Assembly: GCF_026719705.1 (NCBI RefSeq)
Contig: NZ_JAPPRR010000003.1
Coordinates: forward strand, 298,475 to 362,474
Length of the DNA stretch: 64,000 nt
Origin: Pseudokordiimonas caeni
GTDB taxonomy: Bacteria > Pseudomonadota > Alphaproteobacteria > Sphingomonadales > Kordiimonadaceae
Reading direction: 5' to 3'
In this document: one piece after another, positions 9,001 through 15,640 of the stretch
Numbering within the stretch: the first letter of the stretch is position 1
How the letters are laid out: every line of letters begins with the position of its first letter
Notes under the pieces: generated by a model
Told to the model about the DNA's origin: nothing
Database searches by the model: none
What the model saw: only the letters and a program-made list of their open reading frames with translations
Position numbers and translations under genes: made by a program

Positions 9001-10482
9001 GAAGATATCGACGTCAGGGGCGCGCCTTATAATCCTGACCCGTTTAAAGTGGATCAACCTTTTACGCGAGATGTGGTCTATGACAAGCACGGGTGGCACG
9101 ACTATCAGCAGTCGAACGCCGGATACTTCATGTTCCGGTTATTTGACCAGCCCGATGCCTATATCCCGCCCGATCTGCGCGGCAGCCCGTCCTATCTCGG
9201 CTATCAATATGATCTGGACGTGGAGTTCAACAGCAATCTGGGGCTGAACATTCGAACCTTCCGTGGCGGGAACGGTGCGGATCAATTTATCGCCCTTGAG
9301 CAAATTGGCACATTTGTACTCAATGGAAACGGCGGCGATGACCTGCTGGCCGGTTCTCAGGGTGCGATACAATATTATTACGGCGGGGCTGGCAACGATA
9401 CCATTTACGGCGGTGGCGGTGATGACTTCATAGAGGGCGGGGCTGGCGCTGATCAGATTATCGGTGGACAGAATAGTGTGCATGGGGCTGGGTTGGGCGG
9501 TAAAGACACCGCCAGTTATTCGACCTCACCTGCCGGGGTTTCCATCAATCTCTCCACTGGGGCTGCAGCAGGCGGCGATGCTGCAGGGGACTATCTTTTG
9601 TTCGTCAACAGCCTGATTGGTTCCCGTTTTTCTGACAGGCTGTCGGGCACTCGCGGGGCAAACTCCCTTGAGGGAAATGCTGGGGATGACCAGTTGTACG
9701 GGCTGGCGGGTGACGACCTTCTCAATGGGGGGGAGGGCAACGATCAGATTGTAGGTGGCGCAGGCAAGGACCGTGTTTCGGCCGGGCCGGGAAACGACAC
9801 CGTCTGGGCAGGTGCGGATGACCGCGGCCAAGACGTGATTTTCGGGGGAGCGGGCAATGATACGTTAGGCGGCGGTGCAGGTGATGACCGGTTGCAGGGC
9901 GGCGCCGGTGCGGATGTTGTTTATGGCGGTGCGGGCGATGACAAGATCTGGGGCGCTATCGAGGGGGGCAACGATGCTGCACCCGACATTCTTTGGGCAG
10001 GGGGTGGTCGCGATACACTTTATGGCTCGGACGGAGCAGACACACTTGGCGGCGGTCTGGGGGGCGACAGGATAACTGCTGGTGCCGGAGACGACAAAGT
10101 CTATGGAGGCGACGGCAACGACCATCTGGATGGCAATGACGGGCACGATGTGCTCTTCAATGGGGCGGGGGACGATACCCTCATTGGCGGGGCTGGCAAT
10201 GACACACTGTGGGGCGGCCCGGGAGACGACCAGCTGACCGGCGGGGCTGGAATCGATTACTTTGGCTTCGTGAAGGGGTCTGGCGCGGACACCATTAAAG
10301 ATTTTGAATTCGGTGTCGATAGTCTGGATCTCGCTGCTTTCGGCATTATAACCACAGCGACCCTTGAGGCTGCCAGCCATGCTACGGGCGACGGGATTCG
10401 TATCGACCTCGCAGGTGGTGATCGCCTCTTTATCGAGGGAGGCGATCTGACCAAAATCGGTCTGGTCACGCTTGAAACGTAA
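6031..10482 (+). CDS. giant serralysin-like (M10) RTX metalloprotease with beta-propeller and cadherin-like insertions
   Basis: The protein is 1483 residues from the ATG at 6031; an in-frame ATG at 5938 would add 31. An N-terminal serralysin-type catalytic region (about 10-225) carries the zinc motif HELGHALLGLDH (nt 6496-6531), a likely Met-turn (SRMFSG), and the typical LDILVAQELYGANHETRTGDDIY. Then follow a short RTX patch (about 325-360), a cadherin/Ig-like domain (about 420-505), a region of TolB/WD-like blades (about 530-850), a second cadherin-like domain (VSIPFSELLKNDGDPDG, about 880-960), a long RTX array (about 1075-1420) and a type I secretion tail (DTIKDFEFGVDSLDLAAFG). It is predicted to be a secreted Zn/Ca protease, much longer than ordinary serralysins (about 480 residues). 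The zinc motif has one residue more than HExxHxxGxxH. Base composition is lower in G+C than the neighbours and the gene directly follows a tRNA, so horizontal acquisition is possible. Confidence 0.88.
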   Translation: MAIVSTRPQHSDPDFLYIDAFSTNAVWGTPGQPLTITFSFPQSSEAYDGDARPGGGWVGAEALFAGFVALDYSEQEVVRAILKLYSDVANITFVELRGDEVADAIIRFSASRALPDSIGAYANYPGTSPEAGDIWLHSDTLSSMQPGQYGWNTIIHELGHALLGLDHFPNDLITPVSTSRMFSGDGLADAATPLTLDILVAQELYGANHETRTGDDIYSLQSFNGRLHGFIPDFDDSPGIFAIWDGGGNDTIDFTTNPASVVIDLREGGVSYSLGEFITGSYAADAQGQWSFVHAPDYNAGPSLAIAHGAVIENAYGSIAHDFIIGNDSGNFLYGNWGDDTLKGGAGVDTVYYKGSAADYLIQQIHNDYLVTHKAYGDQDLIHGDNEKIQFGNGGAKTFEQALTDQGSQGGSASKAAHDHFIYHSSETLRIPIADFLKNDVLPGTSGGKITGVGSATSGVAAMIDGDDIVVSLPGLQLDKLDLTYTFKAASGQTSSTTATVYLSDGKASVSLPDGDYRDFSSFVPVFPEGSLESVAVSNGGQYVLMKLKADLLGNGFVLVDTIAGTEILLPTPQETGQHSSFYNWAVMSQDGAYVALYYSAAFEYKSENVIVFDTQAGTYKELDYRIQSSSDTLRFSPDGVHLINNRGTAINVETGAKSYLLQGVVDQGDVQELLAVTPDHRFAVIEVARDLAGGDKNGQADIYLVDLGSQTIEPLQFDGQSLATARFGFAYKNVSISDDGATIAIQTATKIDPSDVNNVDDIYLYDVASGDFALVSSGVERNNPVGAMPILSGDGSFLTYVQTPAFEDVWGGTLIDLATGERVSIGNGAIMSADGSHVLSWEIETSQQRYSADAETPYLSANPFLSGNETPYTRDDYFPNHKGGAVSIPFSELLKNDGDPDGASLSILSVSGEKAGSAKVLGNAVEFTFAPGGNGYGAFSYIVSDGQGGFAEGTAYLGRSEGKYYLFSTESPSISLFEHEGFGYASAANEDIDVRGAPYNPDPFKVDQPFTRDVVYDKHGWHDYQQSNAGYFMFRLFDQPDAYIPPDLRGSPSYLGYQYDLDVEFNSNLGLNIRTFRGGNGADQFIALEQIGTFVLNGNGGDDLLAGSQGAIQYYYGGAGNDTIYGGGGDDFIEGGAGADQIIGGQNSVHGAGLGGKDTASYSTSPAGVSINLSTGAAAGGDAAGDYLLFVNSLIGSRFSDRLSGTRGANSLEGNAGDDQLYGLAGDDLLNGGEGNDQIVGGAGKDRVSAGPGNDTVWAGADDRGQDVIFGGAGNDTLGGGAGDDRLQGGAGADVVYGGAGDDKIWGAIEGGNDAAPDILWAGGGRDTLYGSDGADTLGGGLGGDRITAGAGDDKVYGGDGNDHLDGNDGHDVLFNGAGDDTLIGGAGNDTLWGGPGDDQLTGGAGIDYFGFVKGSGADTIKDFEFGVDSLDLAAFGIITTATLEAASHATGDGIRIDLAGGDRLFIEGGDLTKIGLVTLET

Positions 10483-10568
10483 GGCCTGCTTTGCCTTGCC
10501 TTTGAAGCATCGTGACCACGCGCAGAGCGTGCCCGAACACACCCCGGCGGTACTTCCGGGCGCCTTCT

Positions 10569-11048
10569 TCAGTCCTGTTTCTCGATGATCTCGCCGGTAT
10601 CAAGGATAGGCGAGGCGTCGAGGTCTTCGGCGTCCATCATGGCGGCGATGCGCTGCAGGGCGCTGACGAGCATGGTGCGTTCCCATTCGTCAAGGCGGCG
10701 GTAGCGGCGCAGGAAGCCGGCTTGTAAAAGCTCCGGCGCTTCTTCCAGCCGTTTCTGGCCTTCGGCAGTTAGGCAGGCATAGACAACGCGGCGGTCATCC
10801 TCGCTGCGTTCGCGGCGGATGAGGTCGCCCTTTTCCAGACGTTCGAGGATTGTCGTCACCGTCGGCTGGCTGAGCGCCACTTCACGGGCGACATTGGACG
10901 GCGCTGCCTTGCCGATCTTGCGGATGGCCTGCATCACGACAAGCTGCGGCGCGGTAAGGCCCGTGGCTTTCATCAGCTGCTTCGATTGCAGGTCCACCGC
11001 GCGCATGATGCGGCGGATTGAGATCAGGATGTCGTCATAATCGCTCAT
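10569..11048 (-). CDS. MarR family transcriptional regulator
   Basis: The protein is 159 residues from the ATG at 11048 (MSDYDDILISIRRIMRAVD). The winged-helix region runs from LTAPQLVVMQAIRKIG through ALSQPTVTTILERLEKGDLIRRERSEDDRRVVYACLT, with the DDRR wing typical of MarR. The frame extends to 11114, which would overlap the amidohydrolase gene; the shorter start was preferred, though its GGGGC ribosome site is weak. It lies directly downstream of the M20 amidohydrolase on the same strand, probably co-transcribed, and may act on the inverted repeat at 12405-12434. Confidence 0.88.
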   Translation of the reverse strand: MSDYDDILISIRRIMRAVDLQSKQLMKATGLTAPQLVVMQAIRKIGKAAPSNVAREVALSQPTVTTILERLEKGDLIRRERSEDDRRVVYACLTAEGQKRLEEAPELLQAGFLRRYRRLDEWERTMLVSALQRIAAMMDAEDLDASPILDTGEIIEKQD

Positions 11049-11091
11049 TGCCCCATCTAGCCGAAAGGGCGGGCCGGAGGCAATGGCGGCG

Positions 11092-12336
11092 TCACGTTGC
11101 CTTGTCATCGGCAATGAGATCGATCAGGCAATCAAGCAGGACATTGGCGCCTTTTTCCACATCGCCCCAATGGGTCCATTCGTCGGGGGCATGGCTGACC
11201 CCACCGACACTCGGCACAAAGATGAGTCCGGCATCGGTGACACGGGCGAGGAACTGCACATCATGTCCGGCGCCTGAGGGCATCTTGATGTGGCTGTACC
11301 CACGGGCCTTGGTCTTCCTGTCGATAAGGTCGACGATGGCGGGGGTGCAGGCTTGCGGCTCCAGCCAGCTCATCTGTTCATATTCAAACATCAGCCGGTG
11401 GCGGCGTGCGATGGCGGAAAGGACGCGGCGGCAGGCGGCGGCGAGCGCCTTCATCACCTCGGGGTCGAGGTCCCGGCCGACGATGGTGAAATCCACCTCA
11501 CCCGGCACCGTGTGTGCAAAACCGGGTTTGAGCTGCACATAGCCGATGGTAATGCGCGACTTGTCGGTGCCGTCCTCTTCGATGATGCGGTTGATCTCGT
11601 GCGCGAAGTCGGCAAGGCCCTGGAAGGCGTCGCTGCGGAGTTTCATGGGGGCCGTACCTGCATGGTCCGCCTTGCCAATCAGCCGGACCATCCATTTGAA
11701 CACGCCCGATATCCCCTCGACGACGCCGATCGTTTTGCCTTCAGCTTCCAGCACCGGCCCCTGTTCGACATGAAGCTCGAGATAGGCTTTCAGGCTTTCG
11801 GGGTCACGTCGCGCATGAAGGGCGGCGCGGTGATCGAGGCCCTGGGCGGCCATGGCGTCCTTGAGGCTGTTGCCTTTCGAATCCTTCGCCGATTCCAGCC
11901 AGTCGAGCGTGACGCAGCCGGCCAGGGCCTGCGCGCCGAGCATGCCGCCGAAGCGACCTTCTTCCTCGCTTGTTGCGACAAGCTCGATGGCGCAATTGAG
12001 GGGGATGCCTTCTTCCTGCACCACACGGATGCATTCGAGTCCGGCGATGACGCCGAGCGTGCCATCGAAGATGCCGCCGGCGGGCACGGAATCGAGGTGC
12101 GAGCCAATCATCACGGCGGGCGCATCCTCGGGGCCGATGCGACCGACCACGTTGCCGGCGCCGTCCAGCCGGGCGATCATGCCGGCATCTTCCATGCGCG
12201 TCATCAGCCAGCGACGGGCTTCCATGTCGGCATCCGAGAAGCCCTGACGGTATACCCCCCGGTCCTGTTCGTTGAAGCCGATCTTTGCAAGGGTCATCAG
12301 GTCATTTTCGATGCGGTCGATTGAAACGGCTGGCAT
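11092..12336 (-). CDS. M20-family amidohydrolase, N-carbamoyl-L-amino-acid hydrolase / allantoate amidohydrolase type
   Basis: A 414-residue binuclear-metal amidase. GSHLDSVPAGG (78-88), D91 in GIFDGTLGV and SEEEGRFGG (123-131) supply the metal ligands and catalytic Glu of the HyuC/AllC group. LELHVEQGPVLEAEG and the closing SGAGHDVQF and GVSHAPDEW motifs are also typical. The family removes CO2 and NH3 from N-carbamoyl (ureido) compounds; related members cut N-acyl or beta-ureido substrates. It is divergent from the symporter/carbamoyltransferase run, suggesting a linked ureido-compound role. The start at 12336 has AAGGA about 10 bases upstream. Confidence 0.92.
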   Translation of the reverse strand: MPAVSIDRIENDLMTLAKIGFNEQDRGVYRQGFSDADMEARRWLMTRMEDAGMIARLDGAGNVVGRIGPEDAPAVMIGSHLDSVPAGGIFDGTLGVIAGLECIRVVQEEGIPLNCAIELVATSEEEGRFGGMLGAQALAGCVTLDWLESAKDSKGNSLKDAMAAQGLDHRAALHARRDPESLKAYLELHVEQGPVLEAEGKTIGVVEGISGVFKWMVRLIGKADHAGTAPMKLRSDAFQGLADFAHEINRIIEEDGTDKSRITIGYVQLKPGFAHTVPGEVDFTIVGRDLDPEVMKALAAACRRVLSAIARRHRLMFEYEQMSWLEPQACTPAIVDLIDRKTKARGYSHIKMPSGAGHDVQFLARVTDAGLIFVPSVGGVSHAPDEWTHWGDVEKGANVLLDCLIDLIADDKAT

Positions 12337-12404
12337 GGCTGTCCGTCCTTTCTGTTCAGGCCCCTCGTGCCGGACTCTGCCGGAGCAGGCGGCCTATTTC
12401 CAGA

Positions 12405-12434
12405 ACAAATATTTTGAAAACGAAGTATATTTGT
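12405..12434. promoter_or_regulatory. 8-bp inverted repeat in the divergent promoter region (candidate MarR operator)
   Basis: ACAAATAT at 12405-12412 and ATATTTGT at 12427-12434 are perfect inverted copies separated by 14 bases, in an A/T-rich patch of an otherwise G/C-rich region. It lies between the amidohydrolase start (12336) and the FnIII/symporter operon, where an operator for the adjacent MarR regulator would be expected. Confidence 0.45.
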
Positions 12435-12529
12435 GTATGATGCTGGCTCGCACGCAGCGCCATGGGGAGGACTTATGGCGCTGTTTTCGCCTGATAGCAG
12501 GGAAATGGAAAGCGAGCTTTCAAAGTCCA

Positions 12530-12949
12530 ATGTTGTTTAGAATTCTTATGCTAATGACCGTTTTCACGGCATCGGCGCCGCTGGCCTTTGGTCAGACGTT
12601 GACGCTGGCGGATGACGGCAGGAGCGCTGGCTATGCGACTCTCGCGTGGGCGGCGGTCGATGGTAACTCCTTCCTTCTCGAAGAATATGAAGGGGATGAA
12701 TGGCACACTATCTATGAAGGCGGTGACCGGGCGACGACCCTGAGCGGCCTCGTGGATGGCTCCTACCGTTTCCGGCTCAGTGCCGATGGTGGTGCGCCGG
12801 GGCCGGAATTTGACCTGACGGTGGCCCACCACCCGCTTTCGCGGGCCTTCGGCTTCTTCGGGGCAGGTGCCGTGATGCTGGCTGTGCTCATTGTGCTGCT
12901 TGTTGTCGGTGCGCGGCGGCATGAAGGCGACGAAGGAGAGCCCTCATGA
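12530..12949 (+). CDS. FnIII-like single-pass membrane protein next to the symporter
   Basis: About 139 residues from the ATG at 12530: a signal peptide (MLFRILMLMTVFTASAPLAFG), an FnIII-like beta domain (ATLAWAAVDGNSFLLEEYEG ... GLVDGSYRFRLSADGG), then a transmembrane helix (AGAVMLAVLIVLLVVG) and a short charged cytoplasmic tail. The stop overlaps the symporter start (ATGA), so the two are translationally coupled. The start is uncertain: no convincing ribosome site precedes 12530, and in-frame ATGs exist at 12437 and 12548. No catalytic residues are evident; it may be an accessory or periplasmic sensor for the symporter. Confidence 0.72.
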   Translation: MLFRILMLMTVFTASAPLAFGQTLTLADDGRSAGYATLAWAAVDGNSFLLEEYEGDEWHTIYEGGDRATTLSGLVDGSYRFRLSADGGAPGPEFDLTVAHHPLSRAFGFFGAGAVMLAVLIVLLVVGARRHEGDEGEPS

Positions 12950-14388
12950 ATGCCAATGCGGTGCTCCCCGCCCACGACGCCTGGATCATCATCGGTGCCT
13001 TTTCGGTGCTATGGGTGCTGATCGGCTGGTGGCTCGGGCGGAACAACAATTCGCTTGAAGATTACATGCTCGCCGGCCGCAAGGTCGGGATGGGCTTTGC
13101 CGTCGCAACCGCGATGGCCACGTGGGTGACATCGAACACCACCATGACCGCGCCGCAGTTGACCTATCAGCTCGGGATATGGGGCATGGTCGGCTATTCG
13201 CTCGGCGCTGTCGGACTGCTGTTGTTCGCGCCGCTCGCCCGGCGCATCCGCACGCTGATGCCGCAAGGCTATACGAGCGGCGATTTCATCCGCTTGCGTT
13301 ATGGCCGTACCGCATGGCGCGTGTTTCTGGCGATTTCCTTCTTCTACAGCCTTGGCTGGCTGATCAGTCTTGGCATGGCGGGCGGGCTCTTGATCAACGC
13401 GCTGTCCGGCATTCCCTATGCTTACGGGATGACGGTGATCGTGGCGATCTGCACGCTTTATACCGTGTTCGGCGGCCTGAAGGCGGTGATCGGCACCGAC
13501 TTCATCCAGACAATCCTGATCCTTGTGGGCGTCGTCGCCCTTGGTGTGCTGGTGGTCGACAAGGTCGGGTTCGATACGATCCACGCCACCCTTTCCGAAG
13601 AGCGGCCGGAGCTTCTGAACATGCTGCTGCCGGCATCGATCATGTTCCTGTTCAATAACCTGTTCTTCGGGGTGGGGGAGATTTTCCATTCGAACGTCTG
13701 GTGGTCGCGCGCCTTTGCGTTTGCGCCGGGCGTGGGCTTCCGGGCTTACCTCACTGCCGGTGTCTTCTGGCTGCCGATCCCGATTGTGGCCGGGCTCATC
13801 GCCCTTGCGGCTCCGGCGCTTGGCATCAATGTGCCGTCGCCCGACATGGTGGCGCCGCTTGTCGCCGGCAAACTGTTCGGCCTGTTCGGCGGTATCCTTG
13901 TGTTTGTTGTGGTGTTCGCAGCGCTTGCCTCGAGCCTCGATAGCGTTCTTGCGGCCACCAGTGACCTGATCGTCAAGGATATCTACAAGGGCCATATCCG
14001 TCCGGCCGCTTCTGACAGGGAACTCAGGACAGCAGCGGTCTGGATCATCCTCGGGCTTGGGGCGATGACATGGGCGCTCAGCCTGATGCGGCTGGCGACA
14101 CTCGGGTCGCTCCTGCATTTCACAGGTGCCTTTGTGGCGAGCACGATCTGGCCGATCGCTGTCGGCCTTCTCTACAAGCGCGGCAACGGCGTGCATGCCA
14201 CTGCTGCCATGGTGCTCGGGTCCGCCGGTGGCCTTGCCGCCTATTTCACCATTGGTTTCTATGTCGCGGCGCTTGTGTCCGCCGGCATTTCGATGGCCGT
14301 GATGGCACTTGCCTTCCTCCAGCGGCCTTCCTTCGACTGGGCAAACCTGACGGCTGCCCGCCAAAGCTCCACAGGAGACATGTCATGA
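12946..14388 (+). CDS. sodium:solute symporter (SSS family)
   Basis: A 480-residue inner-membrane carrier with about 13 hydrophobic segments. SSS family features include SLEDYMLAGRKVGM near residue 26, ATWVTSNTTMTAPQLTYQLG and the GGLKAVIGTDFIQ segment. Members couple sodium entry to uptake of sugars, amino acids, urea or carboxylates. The substrate cannot be read from sequence, but the neighbours (carbamoylase-type hydrolase, ATCase-like enzyme, AsnB) suggest an amino-acid or ureido compound. It overlaps both the FnIII gene upstream and the microprotein downstream through ATGA junctions. Confidence 0.93.
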   Translation: MNANAVLPAHDAWIIIGAFSVLWVLIGWWLGRNNNSLEDYMLAGRKVGMGFAVATAMATWVTSNTTMTAPQLTYQLGIWGMVGYSLGAVGLLLFAPLARRIRTLMPQGYTSGDFIRLRYGRTAWRVFLAISFFYSLGWLISLGMAGGLLINALSGIPYAYGMTVIVAICTLYTVFGGLKAVIGTDFIQTILILVGVVALGVLVVDKVGFDTIHATLSEERPELLNMLLPASIMFLFNNLFFGVGEIFHSNVWWSRAFAFAPGVGFRAYLTAGVFWLPIPIVAGLIALAAPALGINVPSPDMVAPLVAGKLFGLFGGILVFVVVFAALASSLDSVLAATSDLIVKDIYKGHIRPAASDRELRTAAVWIILGLGAMTWALSLMRLATLGSLLHFTGAFVASTIWPIAVGLLYKRGNGVHATAAMVLGSAGGLAAYFTIGFYVAALVSAGISMAVMALAFLQRPSFDWANLTAARQSSTGDMS

Positions 14389-14504
14389 TTTCCGCTTCGA
14401 CCCTCGCATCCCTCGTGATGCCTGCCCTTGTGATGACGGCAATTGCGCCCGCGGTGCTTGTCACCCTTGTCTGGCGCGACGTGAAGGAGAACAAGCTATG
14501 GTAA
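14385..14504 (+). CDS. 39-residue single-helix membrane microprotein
   Basis: This short ORF encodes MISASTLASLVMPALVMTAI followed by APAVLVTLVWRDVKENKLW: one hydrophobic helix with a short charged tail. Its ATG overlaps the symporter stop (ATGA), and its last codons overlap the ATG of the next gene at 14498. That double overlap is strong evidence that it is translated. By position it resembles small subunits that accompany transporters, but I recognise no family. Confidence 0.72.
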   Translation: MISASTLASLVMPALVMTAIAPAVLVTLVWRDVKENKLW

Positions 14505-15589
14505 GGGCAGAAGCAGCAATCTTCGAAGGTGCCGCCTCGTTCGAGCCGACGCGGCCGGACGTATATGGTGATGCCCACCCGCGCGACCTGCTGCGGGCGA
14601 TCCATGAGGAGCATGATTATCTGCGTGCACTGGCGCACAGCCATATCGCGTCTGCTGCGCAGTTCGAACGCCCGCTCCTGATGCAGCTGTTCCGCCTCGC
14701 CGCGAAATACGAGGCCAACCCGGAACGCTACGGCACGCCCCTGAAACCACTGGCGGGCAAGCTGCTGATCAGCGCTTTCTACGAGCCCTCTACGCGCACA
14801 CGGCTTTCGTTTGAAAGCGCGTGGCACAGGCTTGGCGGTGACATCATGTCGATCACCGACCGCTCGACGACCGGCATCGCCAAGGGTGAAAGCCTTTCCG
14901 ATGTGGCCGAGATGTTCAACAATTACGGCGACTGCGTTGTCCTGCGTGACAGCCGGGCTGAATCCGTGATGGAAATGATGAACTCGCTGCGCATCCCGAT
15001 TATCAATGCGGGCAATGGCTGCGACGAGCATCCGACACAGGCGCTGGCCGATCTTTATGCCATCATGAAATGGCGTCCGGACCTCTTGGCTGACAAGCCG
15101 GAAAACCCGATCCGCATCGGTATCATCGGTGTGCCGGACCGGATGCGCACGGTCCGCAGCCTGCTGACGCTCCTCAGCCGCTTCTCCGATGCGATCGAGG
15201 AAGTGGTCGTGATCCACGACGGCAAGCTGGACCCGCTTTTTGCGCCTGAACAGCGCGAAAACCTGATGCGGGACGGGCTGAAAATCAGCGAAACGACGGA
15301 TCTCAACGAGATCCTTCCGACCCTTGATGTCGTTTATATCAATGCCATCGCGTGGGTGAAGGACAGCTTCGAGGTGATGGGCGAGGAATTGAGGCTTGAT
15401 GCCAATTCGCCGCTCAAGTCCAGCGCGATTGTGCTGCATCCACTGGCGCGCGGGCCGGAGCTTTGCACCTCGCTCGATAACACGGCCCACAATTGGTACT
15501 TCGCGCAGGCGCGCGGCGCCGTGTTCATCCGCATGGCGCTGCTCACATGCATGGTGCAGCGCACCGAAATGGTCATGGACATTGTCTGA
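14498..15589 (+). CDS. aspartate/ornithine carbamoyltransferase paralogue with altered acceptor site
   Basis: A 363-residue protein of the ATCase/OTCase superfamily. Carbamoyl-phosphate elements are intact: YEPSTRTRLSFESA (S98-R102), K129 in the TTGIAKGES loop, R150 and HPTQ (178-181); R217 matches the ATCase Arg of the RTVHSL motif. In contrast, the ATCase YMTRVQ segment, whose Arg and Gln contact aspartate, reads YINAIA (280-285), and HPLPR reads HPLAR (314-318). The N-terminus carries about 45 extra residues. It probably carbamoylates (or decarbamoylates) something other than aspartate. It is translationally coupled to the microprotein and lies 51 bases before asnB. Confidence 0.85.
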   Translation: MVRAEAAIFEGAASFEPTRPDVYGDAHPRDLLRAIHEEHDYLRALAHSHIASAAQFERPLLMQLFRLAAKYEANPERYGTPLKPLAGKLLISAFYEPSTRTRLSFESAWHRLGGDIMSITDRSTTGIAKGESLSDVAEMFNNYGDCVVLRDSRAESVMEMMNSLRIPIINAGNGCDEHPTQALADLYAIMKWRPDLLADKPENPIRIGIIGVPDRMRTVRSLLTLLSRFSDAIEEVVVIHDGKLDPLFAPEQRENLMRDGLKISETTDLNEILPTLDVVYINAIAWVKDSFEVMGEELRLDANSPLKSSAIVLHPLARGPELCTSLDNTAHNWYFAQARGAVFIRMALLTCMVQRTEMVMDIV

Positions 15590-15640
15590 GCGCCTGTCCA
15601 ACCCCTGAATCACACGGAATAACAACAAGAAAGGTCTCCC

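Noticed and set aside
9280..10260. Tandem DNA repeats or CRISPR-like array in the protease gene
   Set aside because: The periodicity is the 27-base RTX codon pattern with variable sequence; there are no identical repeats or spacers.
5658..10568. Genomic island with att sites at tRNA-Ser
   Set aside because: No integrase and no repeat of the tRNA 3' end was found by eye, so only the base-composition contrast is reported.
10483..10568. Terminator after the protease gene
   Set aside because: Only a 5-bp AAGGC/GCCTT stem without a clean T-run; too weak to call.
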